64,000 nt of DNA from positions 33,000,558 to 33,064,557 of the forward strand of contig CM043946.1 in assembly GCA_014529385.2 (NCBI GenBank). Reading direction: 5' to 3'. Origin of the DNA: Adiantum capillus-veneris. Taxonomy: Eukaryota > Streptophyta > Polypodiopsida > Polypodiales > Pteridaceae. Numbering within the stretch: position 1 is the stretch's first letter; every line of letters begins with the position of its first letter. A program made the position numbers and the translations under genes. Below are positions 32,213 through 43,837 of the stretch, piece by piece. A model generated the notes under the pieces. That model was not told the DNA's origin. It did not search any database and saw only the letters and a list, made by a program, of their open reading frames with translations.

Positions 32213-33060
32213 AAAACTCTTTTTGTAACTAACTTTTGTATTGGAATCAATTTACTTTGGAACCCTACTGAATTCAAGTTTTCTTGAGAACTCAATGTAT
32301 TTTTACTTTGCGACAAATACAATCCGTCTCTTTTTGTCTCTCTATGTTAACTTACTCTCCAATTTTAATGTCTATTTGTCTACATTTATTTTATTAAATG
32401 TTTGAAGATGAGATGCTAATCAACTGTAAAAAAGGCTAATAAACTAGCAACCAAAGCTAAATAATTTTTTTGGTTGGTTTGAAATTGTCCATTAGGTAAA
32501 AGGTTTGCTTTATATTTTCCAGAAACTTGCAAAACTTGTCAAATTAATGTTGTCCACAAGACAACGAGGTTTGGCCAGATAGCAGGCTTGCAGGGCTGAA
32601 TCTCCCTACCTTGTGGACACATAGAGAATTGCATAAAATGTCAATGATAGGGCACATCTAGTAGAGAAAAAGCAATTATATGCTATTTTTTGGACAAGTT
32701 TTTTTTCAATTTACAAAATCAACTTTCAAACAGTTTGCCTTGTCATTGAACATGAACAAAACAATAAATTGAACTTTGCAAAAGATCATGGAGAAGAGAG
32801 ATAGTTTTCATTTAAAAGCATGTACATCTAGCTTAACTATCTTTTGACAGGAGGCTCTTTGCAAACTCTCTACAATGTTCTATAACGTTGGGTAGAATGG
32901 ATGTAAGTACTTAAGCAGTTATAGCTTGGGCACTGTCAACCCACAGGGCTTGACAAAGAGTGATGCGTGTCATAACCTTGCCGCAGAAGCCAGTGCCAAA
33001 AGTGGCAATTGCAAGTGATTTTTTCACCACAATAATTACATGGATGTTTGAGGGATGGTG
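32213..33060. other. No supported gene
   Basis: AT-rich. A stretch near 32250-32340 looks like an LTR tail (CTTTGCGACAAATACAATCC) but has no partner. Nothing else is recognised. Confidence 0.4.
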
Positions 33061-33065
33061 GCTAA

Positions 33066-34417
33066 TCATGGGAGTTTACTTGCGGCCTTAAGCACCCATA
33101 AAACAAAATGGCCATTTGGGGAGAAATCCTTGTGTATGATGCACACATCCTGTATTTGTAGTTTGTCGATGTAGTGTGCTAGGGTTGCCTGAGGCCCAAA
33201 CACCGTGCGCTCTCCCCCCTTCCGGCTAGCCCAAAGGTCCATGTCCAAAACATCCTGCAAAATTATAATTAACCAAAAGCAAAGAAGGAAGGCTGACTTG
33301 TCAATGTAGAAGATGCTTAGTATTACCTCTCGTTGCTTATCCTCATCATCCATTGTTGGTGTGGCTTCAAGGTTGATAGAGGATTTGCTCTCATCAACCT
33401 TGCGAGGGCTCCACGAACTAGGCGAATCGGGGCAGATAGGAGTTTGGTTGGCAACAATCCAGCTTGTGTGGCAACGAACTCCTTGTCCGTGACTTTACTC
33501 TACTGTGCAGCGAGAATATCTGCTGTCACTAGTGCAATTGTGTCAGAAATAGAGTCCCCCAATGGAAACAACTTGTCATTTGTAGCTTCTGGTGTAGGAT
33601 CAAGGGGGAACTCCATCTTGGTGCATATGAGGCTAAGACACTGATCTAGTCACACACCAAAAGCCTTTTCAAGATCATGTAAGAGTAAATACTCCTCATC
33701 TTTTATAATTATGCTACTAACATGGCTAGTCTCCACTTTGAGAATTGCAACAGGGTAACGGCTCTTGGGGTCGGGCACCTCGTAGGTGCCAACAATCTGC
33801 TCTCTCACTGCAACTGCTTCTTCCAAGCCGTGGGGATATTTGGTAGCTTGCAGTATTTGCTCACTTTGGACATCTATAGGTGCAGCCTTGGGATCTTTAT
33901 GATCCGCCAACACCCCACCCACTGCCAAATGCGGGATCTCCATCGCCTCCAAGGAGGGCTCCTCATTGACAAGGAATAGAGAGTGGAAATGTTGGACAAG
34001 AAAGATTGCCCAATTTTGAGCTTCTTGAAGGAGTCTGAAACTTTCTTTGTCACTTGGAGGAAGTGGTTTACCTCTTTTGCAATCGCCTCAAAGCGAGCTA
34101 GTTTCTTTGAAATGCAGTGTTGCCCTTGTGGATGTAGCAAATCAGATCAGATGGCAACCACAGCATGGTGTTGTCTTCAAACTTCACAACATACTTGAGT
34201 ATATGTGCATGCATATACTCTATGATGTCGTGAAAAGTGTCATTGTGGAGTTGCATGGTTTTTTGTAAATCCATTGTGCGGGTAAAGAATCCATGAAGAT
34301 CACTATGTCCAACATATTCAGTGTCCTCTAAGAAAACAAGAAACTGCGCAAGGGGGTGTGTGGCTCTTTTGACGTTGCTGCTGCGTGGGAGGAGGATGCG
34401 CTAGCATGTGCTGCCAT
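33066..34417 (-). pseudogene. Unidentified intron-containing gene remnant
   Basis: The minus-strand ATG at 34417 (MAAHASASSSHAAATSKEPH) lies downstream of a TATA box. Coding pieces follow in several frames: GHSDLHGFFTRTMDL and FHDIIEYMHAHILKYVVKFE (about 34320-34180), KKLARFEAIAKEVNHFLQ (34100-33980), MEAMEIPHLAVGGVLADH (33952-33650), then DEDKQRE. A 72-bp intron (33326-33255, GTAATA...TTTTGCAG) separates this from DVLDMDLWASRKGGERT. The last exon ends near 33066. Removing the intron keeps the frame. At least two frame changes make the copy defective. I do not recognise the family; it may be a transposon accessory gene. Confidence 0.45.
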
Positions 34418-34419
34418 GG

Positions 34420-34424
<5 letters not shown>

Positions 34425-34484
<60 letters not shown>

Positions 34485-34495
34485 CGTGTGTGTCT
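34425..34495. repeat. CT / GT microsatellites in a 5' UTR
   Basis: (CT)n, TCTA and (GT)n tracts lie between the TATA box (34553-34546) and the ATG at 34417 on the minus strand. A run of about 17 C is at 34556-34572. Confidence 0.85.
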
Positions 34496-34545
34496 TCTTT
34501 CTGTCTCTCTCAAGTGTTGACAGAAAAATAAGAAGCCCCCTCCCC

Positions 34546-34553
34546 TTTATATA
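34546..34553 (-). promoter_or_regulatory. TATA box
   Basis: TATATAAA on the minus strand, about 130 bp upstream of the ATG at 34417, in a GC-rich flank. It fits a core promoter for the gene remnant at 33066-34417. Confidence 0.5.
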
Positions 34554-34766
34554 CACCCCCCCCCCCCCCCCACATCGCCGCGGCCCGCTGCAGAAAAAGA
34601 CACCATCCTAAAGCTCTTTGATATACATATAAACACACATGGTTGCACATAGAAACACCACCCCAACAAATTCTAAAAATCTTAATCAATGAAGGTGATA
34701 CTATAATGACATTTGAATTTCCATTAAATAAAAGGCTTTATAACGTGGCATTAAAGCCGGTTACAT

Positions 34767-35612
34767 TATCTATCAGATCGACTTAAAGACATAGCACCGC
34801 CAACCCTCCACTCCTCTTGCACTTTCATGGTGGCTGCCTCCATCTGCCTACCAATCTGAAACAACAAAAATGATTTTAATAAGACTAACAATTGGTATAT
34901 GTAGACAACATATAAATTAAACTGACCTTTTTCCGATTGAGACGAAAGTAAGCATCTTTGATTTCTTTGTAGCCCAAGATAATCAAGTGTTCTCATACGT
35001 TGGTGAGAGTCCAGTGTTCACTGACTTGCACAATCTCAGAAACACCATTTGACAAAGTAATGGGCATGTCAAATGTCACAAAATTAGCAACACTAGATTG
35101 TAAGGGTATCCACTTTCCACTCTTACACATCCAACGCTCATAGTGAAAACGTAGGTATAAAGTAGTGCGCACTTTCAAATATTCTATCCCTATACCACCT
35201 TACACTTGTATTTATCTCCTTGGTGCACTCCCTCAACCATTCCCCAATTATCTCCAAATACCAGTTTTAATGCTTCATACATGACATTCTTGCTACAAAA
35301 CATAGTAGGTGTGACACAGAATGGCAATGTCTAGAACAGGTGGACAAAAACATGCACGGGGTAGCACCAATTGAGCCCTACTGATCTAGAAGCATTTTCA
35401 AATTTTTATGAGGAGAAAACATCAAAAAGAATCTTCTCCTTCACTGAGAAGAGTGACCACACATCGGGTTGTGGCCATTCCGGACTCAAAAATGAAGGTT
35501 TGTCAACAGCATGACCATGTATTTGGTTAGGAGAGCTTTTGGAGAGTGAAAAGGGAGATTTAGATATTTTCAAAAAACATTGAAATTTTAGGGTTACTTT
35601 ATGGGCGCCCAT
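34767..35612 (-). pseudogene. Unidentified gene remnant with a 71-bp intron
   Basis: Minus-strand coding pieces: SPEWPQPDVWSLFSVKEKIL (from 35612), LVFGDNWGMVEGVH or the alternative frame EWLRECTKEINTSVRWYRD (about 35260-35190), then TLYLRFHYERWMCKSGKWIP. The same frame continues through a TGA (34995-34993) into EHLIILGYKEIKDAYFRLNR. An intron at 34926-34856 (GTCAGT...TTGTTTCAG) is followed by IGRQMEAATMKVQEEWRVGG and a stop at 34767. The TGA is consistent with a CGA-to-TGA change. I do not recognise the protein. Confidence 0.45.
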
Positions 35613-35829
35613 GGAAATGGAGGGACCCCCCCCTCCCTTTTTCTCCCTTCTCTCTCTTTCTAGGGGACAAAGCTATAATGAGGGGAACAAATAGGCCCCC
35701 ATGCCCCCTACTACCCTACCTTTTGAGAGGGTATAGCTGTGGCCACCACCCTCTTCCTATTGGTCCATGCTTAATCACCCCTTAAGCTAAAGGGTCCTTT
35801 TGGGGTTCATATTTTTCCTAATGAGGCTT

Positions 35830-36791
35830 CTTAGTTCATGTAGATTCCTTGGATTAGGCCATCCTTTTATTACCTCTAGCTTTGATGGATCCATTTGAAA
35901 TGCCATCTTGAGAGATAATGTGACCTAAAACCTAAATCTCTTGTAAGAAAAATTCGCTTTTCTTTTGATTAATATAAAGTTTATTCTCTCGTAAAACTTG
36001 AAATATTACCGGAGGTGTTGCTTGTGTTTGTCTAATGAATTAGAGTAGATGATTCTATCATCAAAGAACACCCCAGTAAAGGTTTTATAAGGCCTAAATA
36101 GCTTCTCCATCAAGCGGTTAAATGTGGTTGGTGCATTGGTCAAGTCAAAAGGCATGACAATGTACTCGTAAAGACCAAATGTGGTGCAAAATGTGGTCCT
36201 TACAATGTCTTGATCAACTATCCTTATTTGATGGTAGCCACTTTTCAGGTCAATCCTATTGAAGTAGGTCAATCTTTGTAGCTTATCAAATAGGTCTTCT
36301 ACTCGTGGAACGGGAAACCTATTCTTGATAGTGATCCTATTTAGTGCTCTATAGTTGACACACATATGATAGGTGCCGTCTTTCTTTTTCACTAATAACA
36401 AGGGTGAACAAAATGGAGATAAGCTAGGTCTAACATTGCCTTTCTCAACTAACACATGCACTTGCCGCATAATCTCCTCTTGTTAGCTTGGCAAACTCTA
36501 AGGAGGTTTATTAGGTGGTGTTCTTCCTAGAAGAAGTTCAATTGCATGGTCATCATTGCCTCGTTTAGGAGGTAGTTCACAAGGGACATCGTCAATAAAA
36601 CCATCTTGAAACCCCTTGAGAAAATTGGAAAACTCTAATTCCTTTTTATTATTTATATTTTCTTTTGCTAAAGCATTAAGTTCATTTTGAGAATCTTTAA
36701 CAAAAATTATGTACACAGAAATAGAGCTCTTTATTGATATTGAAAGCTTGCTTATGTACAAGAGGTATGCTACTACCCAACTCCTTAGCAT
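35830..36791 (-). pseudogene. Gypsy RT with linker, truncated
   Basis: The linker (36791-36498) ends IELLLGRTPPNKPP, the standard lead-in to plant gypsy RT, and a stop separates it from the next part. RT proper (36470-36006) has RPSLSPFCSPLLLVKKKDG, YRALN, NRIDLKSGYHQIR, VMPFDLTNAPTTF and the catalytic VFFDDRIIYS, in which the two Asp are kept. The thumb continues in another frame to about 35830 (NQKKSEFFLQEI, LGHIISQDGI). RNase H does not follow. Confidence 0.85.
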
Positions 36792-37437
36792 CTATGTACA
36801 TATCTTTTTCCCTAAACCTAAAGTAGATTATCCTTTCAGGGAATTTAACATTGGCAACCATGCAATCAAACCATGATGCCCCTAGGATTACATCCTTGTT
36901 CTTGAGAGGAGAGATAAAGAAATCCTCCTTGTCCACATAGCTTTGGACATGGAGCCTCAATTTCCCAATTAAGGGAGTGATTGAGGCTTCTTGCCCCTTG
37001 AAATCACCATCGACAGGTAGGACATCTCCCATCTCATAGGCTTGGATGCCTAGCTTGGTGGCCAACTCCATGGATATGAAATTGTGGGTAGAACCAAGGT
37101 CAAAGAGAATAAAAGCATCATGTTCTCTTACCTTTCCCCAAGCATGGCATATAGGAGATCCTTTGTGATGAGCATCCTCTTCTTGAATTTTGACCAAGGT
37201 AGCTCGAGGAGGCTCATTACATGTATTCTTGTGGGGGCAAGCACGATAGGCGTGCCCTTGCTCCCCGCACTTGAAACAATGGTTATCTTTTGAATAATGC
37301 TCTAGCCCTTCACGAGAGAGTTTATTTTTTCCTTTATAAACTCCCTTCTCCTTAGCTTTTTTGTTGTTGGCATTGCCTTTTGGAGACTTTTGGACATTGT
37401 CCTTCCCCTTAGGCTCGTTACGATCCTTGTTTTCCAT
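36697..37437 (-). pseudogene. Gypsy Gag zinc knuckle and protease
   Basis: 246 residues. A Lys-rich N-terminus leads to a CCHC knuckle (C-FK-C-GEQG-H-AYRA-C, residues about 54-67). The retropepsin region follows, with AFILFDLGSTHNFI and VILGASWF. The catalytic triplet reads D-L-G instead of D-S/T-G, so the protease is probably dead. The last ~35 residues run into the RT linker in a different phase. Confidence 0.8.
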
Positions 37438-37439
37438 GG

Positions 37440-38729
37440 GCTTAAGATTTCTCTTAGCCCCTTGTTGGAAATTGATTCATGAAGCCACTATGGTATGGTG
37501 TATGACTGCAGATATGGTGTGTGGCCCTTGGGAGATAACATACTCTGCCATATCCTCGATTAAACCCGCATAGAATTGATCTTTTTGCTCTCCAAAATCC
37601 ATATTTTTGAAGGGAGTGGCTTTGAGATGTAAATTCTAAAACTTGTCTACATATTTGTGGATAGATTTGTAGGGAGAGAGCTTCAAGCTTCACCATTCGG
37701 TGAGTGCTTTGTCTTTGGCATCGGTAGCCAAAAACTGCTTCATGATGGAAGCTCTTAAAGATTTCCATGTTTGTGGAGATTCACCATTTGCTGTAGGCTA
37801 GACCTCCATTGCCTGGTGGACTTTTGAAAATGCATAGCTCCATGACGTAGCTTAGAGGACTCCGTGAAGCCCTCATCTCCAAATGCCACATCGAATTGTT
37901 GGATAAAGGCCAAGACTTTGTCCATAGCACCAAAGGAAAGAGATGTTCTTTCCTCCTTCTTTGGACTTTTTTTTATCTTGGACGACCTCTTCGAGACGGC
38001 ATAGGATTTCTTATGGCCTCTTCTTTTAGGTGGTTCAAGATCTACACCATCACTTTCTTCAGAAGAAAAAGAGTACAAGGAGGATGTAGAAGAGGGTGGC
38101 CTCTTTCTCACCTTTTTCTTCCCTTGTTCCTCCTTGTCTACACCATCACTTTCTTCAGAAGAGGAAGAGAATGAAGAAGATGGAGAAGAGGGTGACCTCT
38201 TTCTCGCCTTTTGTTTCTCTTGTTTTCTCTCATCCTTCTTTGAATTATGGTGTAGAGAAGTATGCGATGGTCTTCTCTGTTTAGGGGGTGTTGGAGAGCA
38301 TTTTTTCCCCCGTCTTCATGGAGCCATCTCCACCGAGGTGGCAGGAGACTCACTTCTTTCTCGTTCTTTTGGTGGGGGCTCTACCGTTGAAACTTGGGTT
38401 CTCCTTTGGGAAGGAGATGCGTCATCCAGTAGTAGATCTTTGAGCCCTTCATACGGATCCGCTTCTTCCTCCCTTATCGGAGAGAGTCCTCTTTTGGAAG
38501 TCTCACTAGGAGGCTTCCTAGGTACTCTCTCTCTTTGGTGGGGAGTTTGGAGAATACCATGGGTGCACAATTGCTGTAGCACTTCACCTTGGAGGGATAG
38601 GTTGCCCAGGGCTTGTTGTAGCCTAGAAACAAGATATTTTACAAGCATAGGGGAATCATTAGTTGCTCTTTCATTAGCAAAATCAAAGCTGTCAACATTA
38701 ATTTCAATCTCTTTTCCTTTGCCAGCCAT
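37440..38729 (-). pseudogene. Gypsy Gag, N-terminal and capsid part
   Basis: The ATG at 38729 (MAGKGKEIEINVDSFDF) opens an acidic/Pro-rich N-terminus with KRGLSPIREEEADPYEG. A frame change near 38316 leads to a Lys/Glu/Ser-rich repeat region (38232-38041). The capsid domain (37960-37450) includes KVLAFIQQFDVAFGDEGF and SPQTWKSLRA. Several stops and shifts break it. It is followed directly by the zinc-knuckle frame at 37437. Confidence 0.65.
38041..38232 (-). repeat. 96-bp tandem duplication within gag
   Basis: TCTACACCATCACTTTCTTC occurs at 38041 and 38137, and the following ~90 bp are similar, giving a 32-codon repeated charged segment. The units have diverged. Confidence 0.8.
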
Positions 38730-39128
38730 ACTAGCAAATTTTAGGTGTAATCTTTTACTTGTACTTTGGAACTTCAAGCCCTAGTTTCTACTCCTCTTTA
38801 CCGTCAAAGATAAGCACTCAAGCATCTATACCCATGGATCAAATATTATTAATTGCAAGGAATAGAAGAGAGGGTTCAACAGAGCCAAAAGAGCACCGAT
38901 TCCTGTCAAGATTTTGATAGCTCAATAATGGTTAAGCCATAAGCAAGTCCCATAGGAATCCATTATTAAGACCATAGCTCTCGACGGTGTCCCCGCTAAC
39001 TGCATAAAGCAGGCATGCTTCAAGGATGAAAAATCCCTATTCTAGTTACTCTTTTGCAATTAATAACACCAACCATTTGTAGCAAGCTTGAGGACCTCTC
39101 TCCTTGAGTAAGAAAAGAGAAACGAATA

Positions 39129-39140
39129 GCTCTGATACCA
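39129..39140 (-). other. tRNA-iMet primer-binding site
   Basis: TGGTATCAGAGC on the minus strand, one base from the LTR end at 39142. It matches the standard plant initiator-Met PBS exactly. Confidence 0.85.
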
Positions 39141-39141
39141 A

Positions 39142-39913
39142 TGTAACATTTCATGTGCTAATAACTTGTGTGTAGAAAAAATTGATAACATAGTGACCAT
39201 TTCATTAAGAACAAGTTCCTAATGAGCATAGAGAGAGTACTTAATTGAGAAAGCAACATAGCAATTTACACCTAGCTAATTTGGCATTGACAATACTTGA
39301 AAAGAGAGAAAAATAGAACAATTGACAACAGTTGAGGACCGGATTTACATGGAGCCGGTCCCCCCTTCATAAAGGCTCTGTATCAAAGCTTCTCCCATCG
39401 AAGGAGACTTTTGTACAATATAATTCTTGTGTTCCTTGACAAAAATTGTTGGTGCAATAAAGATGGAAGCTTCATGCACCAAATTATGCTTGAAAATCCA
39501 CACCTAGTGTTCCTAGCCTCAATCCCAAGACCTCACACACCTTCAAAAATGGTGAGAGCTAGCAGGGAATGGGGATAGATTGAGAGGAAGAACAGGTATC
39601 TTACAAGAAAGAAGTACTCTCCTCACATCATCACTCTAATAGCATAGCTTAGCTTCATTAGGAAGAGAATGGGGTCTACGAGGGCCTCTTTATTTGGCAA
39701 TTTAAGGAAGTCAAACCTTTAGTATTAAGAAATTAATCAAAGGATAGATTTTGAATTCAAACCTTTAAAGAAGTCAAACCTTTAGTATTAAGAAATTAAT
39801 CAAAGGATAGATTTCAAATTCAAACATGCAAAACGGCTAGTTTATTTGAATTCAAAGTTCCCCCCCTAAATGAAATTTAAAATCTAGCGGGTGAAACCAT
39901 ATTAACTATTACA
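39142..39913 (-). repeat. 5' LTR of the minus-strand gypsy
   Basis: It begins TGTAACAT at 39142 and ends ATTACA at 39913 (inverted termini TGTAA/TTACA). It contains a 63-bp tandem duplication (39708-39770 and 39771-39830). The 3' LTR is missing. A related fragment of about 45 bp (39656-39698) recurs in inverted orientation at 40140-40183. Confidence 0.65.
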
Positions 39914-39952
39914 TCCATGGAAAGAGCTTGACATGTAGATTGCAGATCTATT

Positions 39953-39973
39953 ATCTCCGCTCAAAGCGGAGAT
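39953..39973. repeat. Short perfect hairpin
   Basis: ATCTCCGC and GCGGAGAT around a TCAAA loop, just outside the LTR. Between 39914 and 40480 I see no gene. A (GT)n tract lies at about 40331-40353. Confidence 0.6.
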
Positions 39974-40479
39974 CATATGTAGGAGTTATGGAAGGCCGAA
40001 ACCCATAAAATTGTTCACCTCCTTTTTGGGGGAAAAAGTGCATCCTTTGACCACTCTTACACATCTCTTACACACCCACCATTCTTGTACATACGGCGTA
40101 CACCTATTCATCAAAAGGTTAATCACCCCCATAAGCTCATGGCAAATAAAGAGGCCCTCCTACAACCCATCCTCTTCCTAATGTAGTAATTAGCATGGTA
40201 GAGGAGATGAGCATGCCATTGAAGCTTGGCTCTTGGTTGGATTTGCATTCCATAGACAAGACTTGTTGTTGTAGGCCCCTACTTCTCAATGCTTGGAGAA
40301 GAAGATGGAGTTTTTCTTGCACACATGAGTTGTGTGTGTGTGTGTGTGTGTGTAGCATTGTGTTAGAATAAAATGCAGCCATTTGGGAGTTTTTATGACA
40401 AATGTCTACAGGTCGCTCCCCAAGTGGTGCAAGCTCTCTACCTCTACTCGCACTTTGGATGCCTCCTTTTGTTGCTTCC

Positions 40480-41342
40480 ACTTGTCAGGATTCTCGCACG
40501 CTTCTCACTTTGCATTCTTCCAATCTTCTTTGGTCGGCCACTTTGGATTGTTCCACCCATGCTTTATTGCTTTTTGCACTTCAAAAAACTTGTGCTTGTA
40601 GTATTTGCGCATCGGCACCTTCATCAGATCTTCATTGAAGTGCTCATCCCGATTTGACACGGGCAACTCTTCATGCAGCATGTTGATGACTCTATCTTTT
40701 AATTCTTTTGGCACTTCACTCCAGGTGTTTAGTGTGTGATGTCAAAACACCTGAATGCAAAGGCCGCACATGTGCAAGATCATCGTCTTGCCGTTGTCAT
40801 CCAAGATGATGTTGTCATTGATGTCGATCGAGTACTACAAGCCCTCTCGCTTGAGACGCGTAAACCTGGGTGTCTCGACAGGGGTCTCGAGTGGCGTCTC
40901 AAATGGCATCTCGATGGGGGTACGTACGATAGGTGTTTCCACTGGATTTCTATCCCCGAAGCGAGGAGTGTTGATTGGGGTGACTCTCGGAGGAGTAGAG
41001 AGTGGTGTGTAGCTAGGAACAATCGATAATCGCACAAAACGTGGAGTAGAGGGCGATGTCGTTGGTTGGTGTGGGGGAGGGCAAAGAAGGGGAAGGTAAA
41101 GAGCCTCAACGACTACGAGGCGGTGTCGAAGCATCAGCACCAGCTCTTCCACAACAACCGCCACCGCCACCACCACTAGAGCGTTGGTGCCTAGAAGAGT
41201 GTGTAGAGCATCTAATCGACACCAAACTGTCGCAGCGCACTGATCACTCCGAAGCAGAGGGAGACATTGAAGGAGTAGAACAACGCGACGATGCTCCAGA
41301 GCGATGGTGCTCCTTGTACCACCTCCTCTGATCATCATCCAT
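40480..41342 (-). pseudogene. CACTA second ORF (Transposase_24-like), degenerate
   Basis: The minus-strand ATG at 41342 begins MDDDQRRWYKEHHRSGASSR, followed by a Ser/Pro-rich region with repeated TP motifs (near 40990-40870: TPIEMPFETPLETPVETPRF). Then comes the conserved part: SIDINDNIILDDNGK, PKELKDRVINMLHEELP and RKYYKHKFFEVQKA with KPDKWKQQKEASKVR. This order is typical of the plant En/Spm (Ptta) Transposase_24 family, which includes DNA-binding accessory proteins. At least three frame changes. It lies 192 bp after the end of tnp2, as in CACTA elements. Confidence 0.6.
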
Positions 41343-41533
41343 ACCTGCATTAAATACACAACTATTAAATCTCAAGAATAAATGGCGAAGAAAATCCGAA
41401 CAAGTCATAATTGATTAATCAGAATTTAAATTTCACAAGTATAGCATAGAGACAAGATTGGACAAAACTCCACGTGAATACAATATATATTATAAAAAGG
41501 AATAAAATTGCTCATATATAATTTTTATTGGCT

Positions 41534-42260
41534 TTAAGAGGTATCTCTCTCATCCTTGCATGCCTCATCATAACTCCCTATGTCTATATAGAGCTCTCTG
41601 TTTAGGTATATTTTCTCCGTTTTATTTTGTAGGTCCTCCACATGCATCCCATAGAGAGTAGCAGTAGCGCCAGGATCGTCTGGCACCACCTCAGCGTCTT
41701 CCAAATCAGCATCCTCTCCGATCTCCTCCATTGATGCTGTTGTGATTGGCACATTGTAGCCCTCATATGTCCATGCACTATGAGGGGGCTACTTCTATGA
41801 CATACCACCAGTTTGGTGCAGACTTTGTAGGATGAAATATCACCTGCAAGAGCCACATAACTTACATGAGTACTTCTAGACCACCAATCCTCTAAAGTTG
41901 AATGTTAAATATTTATAGACTTGTACTTGTTTACAATGCTTGGGTAGTACGAAAGTGTCTCAAAGGTCGGTCTATTTTTTGGTTGAGTCCACCTCAAGGA
42001 AACCCGACTCTCCTCTGTGCACAATAGTGTTGTGACCTCCATGTTTATCTTGAACCATTGCATGTCGAACAAATCCACAAAAAATACACTATAATCGATC
42101 CTCAAAATCTCTTGTAGCGTGCCTAAGTAAGTAAGTTCCACCACCACAGGATCTACATTAGAGGACCGTCGTCGACTAGATTGTTCGAATTTTGCCATCA
42201 TTCCACAATCTTGTGTAAAATGCTTTTTGTCGATCCGTTACATCCTAAAATTTCAACCTT
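41534..42260 (-). pseudogene. CACTA tnp2 C-terminus with DUF4216
   Basis: From about 42243 the frame reads CGMMAKFEQSSRRRSSNVDP, then VELTYLGTLQEILRIDYSVF and FFVDLFDMQWFKI, matching the DUF4216 pattern (x-YxG-x-L-x-E-I, then F-x-x-x-W). After a shift near 41900 it continues with FHPTKSAPNWWYVIEVAPS and an acidic tail ending KDERDTS at 41534. This is the last part of a tnp2-type transposase; the beginning is at 56600-57569. Confidence 0.65.
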
Positions 42261-42300
42261 TACACCATGCTATCGTGTATGACTTATAATACGACCAACA

Positions 42301-42430
42301 AATATTATGAGTGGTTGTCCAAACATCTAGAAAGCCACGAGTTGTACATTGCAAACTTATGAGTTGTACAAATATTATGAGTGGTTGTCCAAACATCTAG
42401 AAAGCCAGGAGTTGTACATTGCAAACTTAC
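42301..42430. repeat. 70-bp tandem duplication
   Basis: AATATTATGAGTGGTTGTCC starts at 42301 and again at 42371; the units differ at only one or two sites. It lies upstream of tnp2 sequence on the minus strand. From 42440 to 43832 I see no gene; CCTATAAAATGGG near 43262 could be a decayed promoter. Confidence 0.9.
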
Positions 42431-43837
42431 CTTGGTCGCGCTATCATGTAGTGAAACGTACATAGTGGGATCGAATGCTACAAGATCTATCTTGTGAATT
42501 TTTAGATATATAATTATATTTCCTATAATATACATATGCATATCTAAGTATAGTAAAAATACTTCTATCTCATCCTATTATTTATCTCAAAGGTAACATA
42601 TTCTTACTTTATCGTCAAAAAGTACTATGGGAAAGTGTTAATAGCTCCGCCTCTTTAGCTAGGAGCAAAAAGCATTCGTTCTTTCTTTCTACTATCTCAT
42701 TATTATCTCACACCGTAACTAGATATTATATTTAGGATAGCTTTCAATATACATATATTCTATGTATTTTTTATATTTTCCTTATATTTCCTTTTAATAG
42801 CTACTAGGAAGGAATCAAATCCTAGTGGGACACTAGCTTGCATGGTTCTCAAAGATACACCTATTTTAATGCATTATTGCAAGCATGATTACAAATCTTT
42901 GTCAAGGATCATCTCATGCTTTCATATTGCATGAGGTATCCATTGAAATCAAAGGAAAGTCTAAGCTAAGGGGACCACAAGAAGACTTTTGCTGGCAAAA
43001 CTTACCCTATTTTGATGATTTTTTAACACAAGGTTCCAATTCAATTTGGAAAAAGTATATAGAATGGGAGTCGTAGCTAATGAGCAGAATTTTTTGCTCC
43101 TATTTTTATTTCTTTATTTTGAGCCACAAATGAGGAGATATGATCAAAATTCTGGGACCCAGTCTGCCCACATCATGTAGGGACAACTCATTTCAAACTT
43201 TGTCAGTTCTTATTCACACCGACTCTTCTCTTTCTTGTGTAACCCTTGGGGGTTCCCTTTACCTATAAAATGGGACCTCTTCTTATTTGAAAACTATTCA
43301 AGCCATTCATGAGGGAGTGAGAGGATTGATGTCTAATTATACTTAGCCTTAAACATAAGCCTAAGTCTACACTTGCTCCTAGAGGAAGACTAGCCATTCT
43401 TGTAGGCTATCCTTGGAAGATCAACTCTAATCAAAGAAGGTCTTGAACTTGGTGCATCAATCTAGGCTAATTCTTTCTCCATCATAATGGTGAACAACTC
43501 CCGAAGTGTTTGTCAAGTAAGATGTGTTCTACTTTGCTATCTTATTGATTTCTTGTTGTTTTATTTTTCATCTCTAATCCAACATATATCTCTTTTCATC
43601 TCCTTCTCTAACCAAACCTATCTCTCTCACTCTTAGAAATTCATTGTCTGTACAAATTCTAGGTACTTCTTGCTACAAGTACAACTCTTCTCATAGTATC
43701 CTTATTGCCTACGGGCAAGAATAGGGCTTGGGAGGGAAATTCCCATTCCTGCACTTCTCTCATATCTACATTTTGCACATACTAGAGTTATCCTAGATCA
43801 ATAATCCACATGATGTGAATTTATATCACTTCCACTC

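Larger units (their letters stand above)
35815..39913 (-). mobile_element. Minus-strand Ty3/gypsy element, 3' truncated
   Basis: On the minus strand: LTR (39913-39142), PBS (39140-39129), leader, gag (38729 to ~37440), zinc knuckle and protease (37437-36697), linker, RT (36470 to ~35830). RNase H, integrase and the 3' LTR are missing; similarity ends near 35815. Every coding block has at least one frame change. Confidence 0.75.

Noticed and set aside
39129-39140. tRNA gene fragments at PBS sites (also 45558, 54261, 59886)
   Set aside because: Only 10-18 bases match the tRNA 3' end complement, next to LTR ends, so these are primer-binding sites and not tRNA genes.
40835-41359. 174-aa frame with VVVVAVAVVV stretch as a membrane protein
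   Set aside because: The hydrophobic part comes from a repetitive CCACCGCCACC stretch; other frames of the same strand carry the CACTA second ORF motifs.
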